64,000 bases of DNA from Sanderia malayensis (Eukaryota > Cnidaria > Scyphozoa > Semaeostomeae > Pelagiidae). This document shows positions 55,283 through 64,000 of the stretch, one piece after another. A program made the position numbers and the translations under genes. The stretch is taken from NCBI GenBank assembly GCA_013076295.1, contig RQOL01000618.1, forward strand, positions 124,001 through 188,000, in the 5' to 3' direction. The stretch's first letter is position 1. Each line of letters begins with the position of its first letter. The notes below the pieces were generated by a model. That model was not told the origin of the DNA. It was given only the letters and a program-made list of their open reading frames with translations, and searched no databases.

Positions 55283-56212
55283 ATGGATAATAGAGACAAA
55301 GCTGTTTGTGCCATAATAATTGCATGTACATTGAAAATAAAAGACAAAAGAAAAAGGCAACGAAGAAGAAGTGTTTGGTGCAAAGAATGGCTAAAGAACA
55401 GAGAAAGTTCTAGTCTGTAATTTCCGAATGCATTTGCAGCAGCTGATGGCAAGCAAATTGGTATTTTTAATCCTTGCAATTCGGGTGGGATGGGACGTAT
55501 TATAAATATAAAGGGTTTTATAGCGTTGTATTATTAGCTTTTATAGATCATGATTATAAATTTTTATATGCTGATGTCGGATGTCAGGGAAGAATTAGCG
55601 ATGGTGGGGTGTATAGAAACTTTTCGTTTGCACGCAAGCTTGCTAATCTTGAATTGAATTTGCCAGAAGACAGACCGTTGCCCTAGAATGGAGATCAGAC
55701 CTGGGAACATCATGAAACAGACGAAGCAGTGCCATTTGTATTTGTTGCTGATAATGCACTTCCTTTAACCAGGCATTGTATGAAGCCATACCCCGAGAAA
55801 GGATGCACTGACGGGAACAGGGTATTTAACTACAGGCTTTCGAGCTTTCGTCGAGTGTCAGAGAATGCATTTGGCATTATGACGGCGATTTTCAGGATAT
55901 TTGGGACAAAAATAAATCTGCATCCAGACAAGGCAGTTAAAATTGTAAAGGCAGCATTGGTGTTGCACAACATGCTACGATGCAGGTCACCAGAGTCATC
56001 CCACTCCCACAGGATTTGCTGATGAGATTGTTGGAGAGAAAATAATAGATGGTAGATGGAGAAACAACAACTCTGGCACATTACTTGAACCATTACCTCC
56101 ACGATTGAAGGGCAATAAATACAAGGCAAGTGCAGAAACAGTTCGCGAAACATTTGCAAATCATTTTCATGGTCCAGGGCAAGTTCCATGGCAATGGAAA
56201 TGCTTGGCTTAA
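55283..56212 (+). pseudogene. Harbinger DDE transposase, right copy (HTH region deleted, stop, frameshift)
   Basis: The start MDNRDKAVCAII matches the left copy without its exon-1 stop. At about 55414, sequence encoding the rest of exon 1, the intron and the helix-turn-helix region is deleted. The frame resumes at FPNAFAAADGKQIG, which holds the first catalytic Asp missing from the left copy. The other catalytic regions (FVADNALPL; RVSENAFGIMTA) are present. A TAG interrupts at 55684 (RPLP-stop), and a small indel near 55995 shifts the frame at SPESS. It is inactive. The arms are otherwise highly similar to the left copy. Confidence 0.85.
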
Positions 56213-56686
56213 ATTAATCTTCACTCTATTCAATTTTTGGCTGGTAATTAAATTTTGTGTAGGTCTTTATAATGTGGTATTTGTTGTTTAGTTTTGTGTC
56301 AATGTTTAATTGCTGGTATATTACAGATTGTCCTAAATTCTTTCATAAATCTGAAATATTATGTCGACGCACGTGAAATTGATTTTTATCCGTTAATTAC
56401 AACATTTTGCTGCAAAAATTGAGTTTTCCTTTGCAAAATCTGCAATCCCCGAATCAAAACAAACCTTACATGAAGTAGCGATTTGCGGCGTCTTTGAAAA
56501 AATGGTGTGAACTGAAAAACTTTTTGACATCGAGTCAGAAATTTTTCGACTGGGATGGAGGATTAACGTCAATCAAAACAACAGGCGACGTGAATAGAAT
56601 TTTAGGGCATTTACACGATACAAGTTCAAGTTTGCAGTCCAATATCGAAAAAACTTGGAGCCAACTTGTACCGTGTAATGCCGCCT

Positions 56687-56753
56687 TTACACGATCACTT
56701 TTTCCATCACTTTTTTTTATATTGGACCAACGTGATAAAAAGTGATCGTGTAA
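56687..56753. mobile_element. 67-bp foldback MITE abutting the Harbinger target site
   Basis: TTACACGATCACTTTTT is mirrored by AAAAAGTGATCGTGTAA. It shares its TTA with the target duplication of the adjacent Harbinger element, so the two are directly apposed. Confidence 0.65.
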
Positions 56754-57620
56754 CATACAAAAATTATGGATTTTCGCAGCAGATTTTAATGGGCTTACGA
56801 GGTGTTAATCCTCCATCATTGAAAATTTTACTCTGAACCGGAGCAGAGCAAAATCGAGTCCATCATTTTTTTTTAAAGACGCGGACAAATTCTTACGTCA
56901 TGCAGTGTTTTGGTGAAGAGGAAACAGCCTAGAGTTTCGAGAAAAGAAGCATACAACTTGAAATTGTGCTCAGAAACATGATTATTTGAATGAAAACGAA
57001 TATTAATAATGATCAGGAAAAATTTAAAGTGCAAAATATCTCAAAAAATCGAATTTCGTAGAATATAGTAGTGCGAAATAAGTTAATTGTAATGTTTATT
57101 ATCTTATCATACTTCTTTATTCTACCACGTTTCACACTTTCCCTTGCATATTGATCAAAAAAATAAAAGAGTTGTTGACTTATTATTTTCCGGCTTAGGA
57201 ATTACGCTTAACTTTTTTCAAATTTTGATTTTAGTTCCAAAAGTTTCTTAAATTTTTGGAGCTCTAGTACTAGGTTTCTTATAAACCTCTTTCTTATTAA
57301 AAAATGTTTTACCACGCATCAAGATAAGTTGAGCTTCCTTTTCATGGTTAAAATCTTCTTGTGACCTGACTTCCTCTTCCGTTTGTTCTGATACTGCATC
57401 CAACATATTTGAGCAAGACACTAGTTCCACAGTTTTTTCAATAGTGCTGTCACTTGTTGTTGTAGCAAATGCTGATTTCTGAAACTGTTAAATTATAAAG
57501 ATCTTCAAATATATAAAACAGTTATGAACTGTGTCTCTTTAAACAATTGTGCATTAGATGCAATGTGTTGAATTGTTATATCGGACATACAGATAATGAA
57601 AAACTAGGCAACGCCTGTTA

Positions 57621-57990
57621 CCGTAAATCTTCGAATTGGCCCCCCTCGAATAAGCCCCCACCCAAGAACAACAAATTGTTAATAAGCCCCCCTCCCCTCG
57701 AATAAGCCCCCACCCCAAACATGCTGATGTTTGCGTACAGCGAGTTCGAGAAAATTTTGTTCACCAATATCTGGGCATTCTTCTGTTTATCTGTGTATGC
57801 AAAATACTTTGCTGGAACAACTAAACCAATTTCCCGTTTATTTTCCCAGTAACAACGTCAATTTTTGTGCCATACTTCAGATAGTTTTATAAGCCCCCCC
57901 CCTCGAATAAGCCCCCCCCCTCGAATAAGCCCCCCTCTGAAAATGTCAAAAATAAATAAGCCCCCAGGGGGCTAATTCGAGGATTTACGG
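57621..57990. mobile_element. MITE with TACCGTAAAT ends, copy 2
   Basis: Inverted ends ACCGTAAATCTTCGAATTGG and CTAATTCGAGGATTTACGG, in the opposite orientation to the copy at 15097-15413, with the same C-rich blocks (CCCCCCTCGAATAAGCCCCC). It lies between the last two exons of the zinc-ribbon gene. Confidence 0.8.
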
Positions 57991-58249
57991 TATACATATA
58001 ACCATATAAGTTTTTTGACAGGTTCTTTGTCATTATTGTCCTGACTGGTTATAGGCTGCAGAATAGTTAACACTAACCTCATCAAAATCATCATTGTCAT
58101 CACTATCACTTTGTCAAGCTCCTAACACCATGTTGTGCAAGTATTCTGTGGTCTTGCATAAGTACAAGCAAATTTGAGAGTATGGTTTACCCAGCTCTTC
58201 TTTATACCTTTTTAGGATAAATTGCTCCTCTGAGCCAGGCATGCTCTTA

Positions 58250-59098
58250 AGCCTAGTATCCATATAGTCGCTGAGGGTTGTTGGCAGTCTTTATGTAGAG
58301 AACGAAGCAATAAAGAGACGACAGATCAAAATATATACATAACATAAACGAATAAAGCTTGTAGAATACGTAGGAAACGAACGAATACGAAGAGAATGAA
58401 CGAATGAATGAAAGACTAACTAACTAAGATTTAAAAAGGAGTCTGGTAACGAATAGTCACGTGTATATATGTCACTCAAAGTTCTTAACACTTTATGAGT
58501 CGCTGAAAATTAGGATCAGTAATGTGTATCCATATAGTCGTTGACGGTCGTTGAGGGTCCTTGAGGGTCGTTGGCAGTCTTTCGCAGTCGTCGAGAGAAT
58601 GTGATAAGGAAGCGCGCAAAATAACAAAGTTGCGCCAAATTTGTACTTTTGAAACATGGCAGAGGCACACACGGAATTTTTGTCGTAGTTTTTCGCAAAT
58701 ATCATGTGTGTAAGAAGACCGAATACTTCTGCCATTAATTTAGACGAAATTAAGGCTCCCAAATTGCTATTTTGTAGAGAGTCAAATATCTCGAAACATC
58801 CCCACGTGGCATTTGGCATTTGGCATTTGTACTTTGGCAAGAAATCATATCATATTACTATAAATCAAAGGATTCCCAGTCGTTTTATAGGTGTTGACGG
58901 TCGTTGAGGGTCGCTGAGATAGAAACCTTTCTATCTCGACGACCCTCAAAGACCCAGTCGTTTTGGGTCGCTGGAAGGATTAAAATCAATTTTTGACAGG
59001 TCTCTGCGTGACCGTTAATCTTTTCAGCGACTCCCAAAGACTGCCAACGACCCTCAACGACCCTCAACGACCCTCAACGACTATATGGATACTAGGCT
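58250..59098. mobile_element. 849-bp inverted-repeat element inserted in an exon, TTA duplication
   Basis: Ends AGCCTAGTATCCATATAGTC and GACTATATGGATACTAGGCT are exact inverse copies, flanked by TTA (58247-58249 and 59099-59101). Inside, GTCGTTGAGGGTC or its inverse is repeated many times near both ends and again at 58520-58580 and 58890-58970. No transposase. Removing the element and one TTA joins two parts of a coding frame, which proves the insertion polarity. Confidence 0.88.
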
Positions 59099-59689
59099 TT
59101 AACTTCAGATCTGTCTGGATACAGCAATACTACTGGGTCAATCTCCTGAATGTGGTTCTGGTGAAATTTGGCAACTTTGGTCTTTGCCTTTACAATTAAA
59201 TCTTCATGGTTGATGTCTTGATTCACCTTCAGTGGCAAGCTTGCCCCTCTGACTACTTTTAATTCACCGTCTTTTAATTGCATAATTCCTATTTGTATAG
59301 TCACTTCGATATTCTGCTGCTTCTTCTTTCTTCCCTTTCCTTTAAAACCGCATCCACGTTCTCGTTCTTTCAACTCCTTATATGCGGCAAAGGAAAGGCC
59401 AGTACCGCCAGGTCTTGTTGTTCTACTACCAGTTGAACTTGAAGGAAGGCCTAGGCCATTTTCTTCCTCGAAGCTGGTAATTGTCTTGCTCCTTTTCTCA
59501 GATGGCTCACCATTATCATCTGGCGCTGCAGATGCTGATGAAAAACCACAAACATGGCAAAATTTGCCACTTTTAAAAAATTCAGTTCCACAATTGCTGC
59601 AAAACATGGCATTGCATCAGCTGAACTGGACTAAGATTCAAAATAGAGATCATACGATACGAGTCAAACCATGTGCGCGAACCTCGTTC

Positions 59690-59850
59690 TGAACCAGCAA
59701 CTCTGATTTGTATGCAGCAACTCTGATTTGTATGCAGCAACTCTGATTTTGTATGCAGCAACTCTGATTTGTATGCAGCAACTCTGAAGTTGTATGCAGC
59801 AACTCTGAAGTTGTATGCGGCAACTCTGATTTTGTATGCAGCAACTAACC
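59690..59850. repeat. About 20-bp minisatellite, 8 copies
   Basis: The unit GCAACTCTGATTTGTATGCA varies between GATTTGT, GATTTTGT and GAAGTTGT. ORFs across it (Ser-Cys-Cys-Ile-Gln repeats) are artefacts. It lies 0.1 kb upstream of the zinc-ribbon gene start. Confidence 0.9.
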
Positions 59851-60091
59851 ATCCGATATTCTTTGCTTCGCTTAGTTTCATTTGTCATGCTGTGGAAAAT
59901 CCAGACAAAAATTATCATGGCCGAAACAAATAGAAAGGGATGTGCAGTCAAAAGTTGAATTTAATACAATTGTGAAAAAGAAATGGAAGTTTGAAAACAT
60001 TGCGAGTGAAAGAGCATGATAAAATGGCAGTGAATGCACATATTTGAAAGTTAATAGTCGACCAGGCAATGTCTTTCTAGACAAGAGCGTA

Positions 60092-61708
60092 AATGATGAT
60101 GGTGATGATGATGATGATACTTATGATGGCTGCGTAAAACTTGATATGCCATATTAAGATAGCCTGCCTTTCGCAAGTCATTAACATACCAAAGGGAGGG
60201 AATATATCAACTTTCCTTGTTGATGAGCGTCAAAGCAGATGGGTATTTCTAATCGCTGGACCCCACGGCTCGATGACTCTCGGACGCACCACTATACGAC
60301 CTACGAAAATACGACTCATGTCTTTAAACTGCCCAATTTGCATTATTTTCACTATAATTATTGTAGCGAAGTCAAAGGCACTGTTTTGAAGCCTGAAGCG
60401 CAGTTTGGTGAGCATAGGAACAGAAATAAATGCTTTTCGAGTAAGCAATTTTGTCGAAAAAAGCGCGCTGTCGTTGCAAATCACTGAGGTTTTCATATCG
60501 TAAGCAAGGAAACTGTGGTGGCAGTAATCGAATTCCTGTGGAGCCACGACATTGACATTTCCACCGTAATCAAAATTCCCTCCTTTTCAGAAGCGTTGCG
60601 CAATCTGAAACCACCGGTAGTAAGAGGGAACAACTTTAAAGCATTTCATATAAATGCAGAAAGACCATTCTGCTATTGCAGCGTCTGTTTTTGTTATCAT
60701 CCATCAAATATAGCAACAAAATGTGAATATATCACAACATAACAACAGCTAAAGCAACGAAACATGGAAACCTTATCAATGTCATCATGCTCATCATTAT
60801 AATCGTTACAATCATTATTATTATTATTGCACCCTTCACCCTGCACTGCGCAGGTATATTGAGTTTTTGACCGCTAGAAAACGCTTGCAAAGTTTTCTAG
60901 GGATGCAAATGGGCCTTAGTTACCCGAGGTTCGAGTTACTCCTGGTCCGACTTATCATGATTTTGCTGTTTTTATGAATAATATTATTTCTTTTCGAGTT
61001 TATTTCATTTGTCTTTATCAAATAAGAGCACATTCTACCAAGTAGTCACAATACACAACTGCTCAGATCATGTCATTGTAACACCATTTCTGTTTGGCAT
61101 AAACAGAGTTACAAATTTTTTAATAGATTCTTGAGAAGAGTCATGGATAGGATAGATCTATTTTGTCTCAAAGATGAAATGCATCTGATGTTCGTTAATA
61201 TATAGAATTTATTAAATTGAATTAATTACACGCATTTTTATAAGCAATTTCAACTCGGGCTCAGTACTAAAAATTGCTTAGCTGGAAGGCAAATTTGAGT
61301 ACTCAAAATTGCTTAGCAATTGCTTAACTTTTTGTTCGTGTTTTTTGAAAATAGATTAGAAAAAGGTTATTCCTGTTAATAAGATGGTGTCAGTTCACAT
61401 TTCCTGTTAAGTACTGAAAATGCAATTTTTCAAATTGCTTAGCAGTCTTCAATCCAGTACTAAAATTGCTTAACTTTTTGCCTTACCGAGTACTGCCTTG
61501 CTTATAAAGCACTTGCTTACAAAAAAAATGCGTGTATGCATGGATGTTTTTCATCGCGTGATCTGCTTTGACGCTCATCAACAAGGAAAGTTGATATATT
61601 CCCTCCCTTTGGTATGTCAATGACTTGCGAAAGGCAGGCGATCTTAATCTGGCATATCAAGTTTTACGCAGTCATCATCAGTATCATCATCATCATCATT
61701 GCCGTTCC
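60092..61708. mobile_element. Inverted repeat pair A/A' (about 145-bp arms)
   Basis: Arm A (60092-60240: GATGATGATG, TGCGTAAAACTTGATATGCC, TTTCGCAAGTCATTAACATA, TTTCCTTGTTGATGAGCGTC) reappears inverted at 61566-61708. Each outer edge is a (GAT)n/(ATC)n run. The interior includes arm B of a second pair. A short plus-strand frame at 60515-60742 has no recognised similarity. Confidence 0.7.
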
Positions 61709-62305
61709 CCCTTTTAGAAAGAACCGCTGCCAGCATGCTTGACATTCCATCGTGGCGTGCTTGACACGAAAATGAGACAGATTGAGAACGAGGTGGTTAC
61801 TTTGAATGGAAGTAAGGGAGTGACTCGAATGATCTATTTGACCCAGACATTGTTTAGTTTTTAGTTAGAAATATGTACATTTTAGAAACCATTGCAGATT
61901 AGAAGGTTAACTATTTGTAACTCTTTATAAAACTTGCAGCTTCCAGTTCTAGTTATACTTCTCTTGTTCATGTTGCCGATAGTTTGTGTTCAGAATAAAA
62001 CGTGCTCGTATTTCGTGTGTCTGCTTTTATCAAAAAGTTGATCTGAGTAGTTGTGTATTGTGACTATGTATTTGGTAGAATGTGCTCTTACTTGATAAAG
62101 GCAAATGAAATAAACTCGAAAAGAAATTTTATTATTCATAAAAACAGCAAAATCATGATAAATCGGACCAGGAGTAACTCAAGCCTCAGGTAACTAAGGT
62201 CCATTTGCATCCCATAGAAAACTTTGCAAGTGTTTTTTAGCGGTCAAAAACTCAATATACCTGCGCAGTGCAGGGTGCATGGTGCAATAGTAATAATAAT
62301 GATAA
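60815..62305. mobile_element. Inverted repeat pair B/B' (about 270-bp arms)
   Basis: Arm B (60815-61085: TGCGCAGGTATATTGAGTTT, CTTGCAAAGTTTTCTA, AGAGCACATTCTACCAAGTA) reappears inverted at 62037-62305, with an (ATT)n/(AAT)n outer edge. It overlaps pair A/A' in the order A-B-A'-B'. The loop region 61240-61500 has repeated ATTGCTTAGC/AATTGCTTA phrases. No gene recognised. Confidence 0.7.
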
Positions 62306-62803
62306 CGATTATAATGATTAGCATGATGACGTTGATAAGGTTATGTATCCTCGTACGAAATGGCCTACACAGCAAAGATGGGCCTGAGCACAGCAACAAC
62401 AAAAAACAATAGGCCACACCTAAACAACTAGTGCCAAATTACTGTCACAACGATTACAACGGACTACAAGTGTCCTGACAACGTACACCAGAGCTTATAT
62501 ATCAAAAGGAAATGCACGAGAATGTAAATTTTCAATGTAAATACGCTTACGGGAGTTCCTAATGAGGGCTTATACAACGTGGCATACGGTAAGACAAAAC
62601 TGGAAGGAGGCTAAAATAAACAAAGAAACACAAAAAACAAAGAGCAAAGCAAACACAAATAAACTAACACTAATTTGCACTACATACCCAGTCCCAAACA
62701 GATTACCTCCAAAACTGTTTTACTGACACATCTGTGCAAATGTTATGTTTCGTTTTCGTTGTGAGCCTCAAGCAAGCAAAATTTTCCAATTGGTCTTAAA
62801 ATC
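62306..62803. other. No gene recognised
   Basis: Spacer between inverted repeat B' and the BEL/Pao remnant. It may contain 3' untranslated or LTR sequence of the latter, but no LTR boundary is visible. Confidence 0.35.
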
Positions 62804-64000
62804 TCACTGTTCGCCGTTTTGATTCTGGCCGAACGAACCAAACCATCTCTTCCAACATTGATGTCCACTACAATTCACAAGAGGCCAACAATTTCGTGGT
62901 GGAGCTTTATCAACAACTAGAACGATGTCATTCTTTGAAATACTTCTTTGAACATCGTGCCATTTTTGCCTAGTCTGCAAAATCGGAAGATATTCTCTTG
63001 TCCATCTCCTCCAGAATACGCTTGCCAGATATTGAATCTGTCTCCACCTTCGACGGCAATACTGATCTTGTTTGTTAAAGACACCAAGCGGAAAATCTGA
63101 GTTGGTTTTCAAGAGAAGAGAATGATTGGGTGTTATAGTGTTGAGGTCAGCTGGATCATCTGAAACCTTTGTCAACGGTCTTGAATTTATGATCCACTCT
63201 ACTTCACACATGAAGGTTCGGATGCTTTCATCGGTCAAAGTTTGCACTTTGAGCACTGCTTTAAGACTATTTATTTGCCACTTCTATGTGAATTGCACGT
63301 ACCGCAAGACAAGTAAAGAGAACGCCATACCTTTTTTCTTCTTTACGGCCCCTTTTGACAAGGAATGGTCCGAAGTAATCCACACCAACGGACGTAAACG
63401 GGGGTTTATCTGGAGTTACTCTTTCATTTGGAAGATCTGCCATCTTCTGTTGACATGGTGCTTGACTTCTTCTCTTACAAAGAAAACAGCTTCGACAGAT
63501 TTTTCTTACGGGTACTCTTGCTTTGATTATCCAGAAGCATTCTCTGATCATTGAAAGAACATGCTCTTGGCCAGAATGTCCAGACGTCTCATGAAAGTGT
63601 CTAATGATGTGATGATGTCACTGACGTGGTGCCTCTTTGGTAAAATTACTGGGTGTTTCATGTGCTCGTATTCATATGGTGCATGCTTAAGACGTCCACC
63701 GGCGCATAAGATATCATTTTTTATTATAGGATCTAATTTTCGCAACGAACTTCACCGTGTGTTCGGATGACTGCAGGGATGTGAATTCATCAGCAAAACA
63801 TTCCTGTTGCACACACTTGATTATCGCAGCTTCCGCTCCATCCATTTCAGCAATAGTTATGCGTTTCTTCGTTTCCAACTCCAAGGGTACACGATTATAT
63901 CTGACCTTTCTCAGTAACCACTGCTTATACCGCAATATCCATGAGACAGCCTTCTTCCATCGATTCCAATTTGAGAAATGTGAAAACATCAACGATTTCA
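62804..64000 (-). pseudogene. BEL/Pao LTR-retrotransposon pol remnant (integrase region), runs off the right edge
   Basis: The minus-strand frames, in order, are: an RNase-H-to-integrase linker (63992-63714); an integrase zinc-binding region with HPVILPKRHHVS (63745-63548) followed by a Cys pair (CRSCFLCKRR); the integrase core start with the first Asp in SVGVDYFGPF and RAIHIEV (63551-63267); and a C-terminal part with FMCEVEWIINSRPLT and RRRWRQIQYLASVFWRRW (63256-62804). Frame changes occur between the pieces. Between 63267 and 63256 about 80 residues expected in the family are absent, including the second Asp and the Glu of the DDE triad, so the integrase cannot be active. gag, protease and RT would lie beyond 64000. 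No LTR was identified. Confidence 0.8.

Larger units (their letters stand above)
51491..56686. mobile_element. Palindromic PIF/Harbinger element, TTA duplication
   Basis: Its termini are AGGCGGATTTACACGGTACA and ACCGTGTAATGCCGCCT, flanked by TTA (51488-51490 and 56687-56689). The left arm (51491 to about 53475) reappears inverted at about 54528-56686, interrupted at about 54650-55215 by 0.57 kb of unrelated sequence. The arms carry oppositely oriented, separately damaged transposase genes. The loop (about 53480-54527) carries one MADF-like gene. Harbinger elements normally encode exactly these two proteins, once each. Confidence 0.87.
57248..59607 (-). pseudogene. Zinc-ribbon protein gene, split by an insertion and carrying a stop
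   Basis: The exon at 59607-59102 starts MFCSNCGTEFFKSGKFCHVCG, a C-x2-C...C-x2-C zinc ribbon. A low-complexity part with a basic patch (GFKGKGRKKKQQ) follows, then a domain ending VVLLYPDRSEVK. An 849-bp element interrupts at 59098-58250. Beyond it the same frame resumes (MPGSEEQFILKRYKEELG). If the insertion and one TTA are ignored, the frame is continuous up to an in-frame TGA (MVLGA-stop), after which the reading continues as SDSDDNDDFDE to a donor at 58077. A last exon (57478-57248, KSAFATTTSDS to STRAPKI) fits in phase. Function unknown. Similar zinc-ribbon proteins are multi-copy in some invertebrates, so this may be a decayed duplicate or element gene. Confidence 0.65.

Noticed and set aside
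59582..59951. ORFs with repeated Glu-Leu-Leu-His-Thr or Cys-Cys-Ile-Gln-Ser units
   Set aside because: They are products of the 20-bp minisatellite at 59690-59850.
1..64000. tRNA or rRNA genes
   Set aside because: No cloverleaf with A and B boxes or rRNA core sequence was recognised by eye. A dedicated scan could still find a tRNA-derived SINE.

Overview
This is an AT-rich window from a metazoan nuclear genome. Genes are spliced, with short exons, GT/AG introns and introns up to about 8 kb. No operons, Shine-Dalgarno sites or bacterial genes are seen. The mobile-element mix suggests an early-branching marine animal, possibly a cnidarian or sponge. It includes Harbinger with a MADF partner, Tigger-like, hAT-like and TTAA elements, BEL/Pao, a Penelope-like element with a GIY-YIG domain, and an ORF with a 2A-like motif next to an OTU protease motif. 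The lineage is an inference and was not tested.

0-20 kb. An hAT transposase tail sits at the left edge. Two family-GT54 (MGAT4-like) glycosyltransferase genes then lie head to head: one on the minus strand (3 exons, 9019 to 3269) and one on the plus strand (3 exons, 9694 to 11211), about 0.67 kb apart. The minus gene keeps the acidic EDD motif but stops before the usual C-terminal domain. The plus gene has that C-terminal region but has lost the EDD motif. A long intron of the minus gene holds a C2H2 zinc-finger ORF and a 63-bp minisatellite of about 1.4 kb. From 11.3 to 20.4 kb there are only repeats, several nested with readable target-site duplications, plus a LINE reverse-transcriptase remnant.

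20.5-50.0 kb. One host gene fills this stretch: SASS6/SAS-6, the cartwheel protein of centrioles. Nineteen exons with matching phases give an uninterrupted 622-residue reading. Its introns carry at least eight mobile-element remnants: a TTAA element, an RT pseudogene, a TTA MITE, the 2A/OTU ORF, a Penelope-like element with a degenerate hammerhead ribozyme core, a Harbinger element with another element nested in it, and a related element coding a short acidic ORF.

51-57 kb. A 5.2-kb Harbinger element (TSD TTA) is an imperfect palindrome. Each arm carries a broken transposase gene and the centre carries a MADF-like gene. The two transposase copies have different lesions.

57-64 kb. A minus-strand zinc-ribbon gene is interrupted inside an exon by an 849-bp TTA-flanked element and also carries an in-frame stop. 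Then come a 20-bp minisatellite, two interleaved pairs of long inverted repeats, and a broken BEL/Pao pol gene running off the right edge. All calls come from reading the sequence; no database search was possible.
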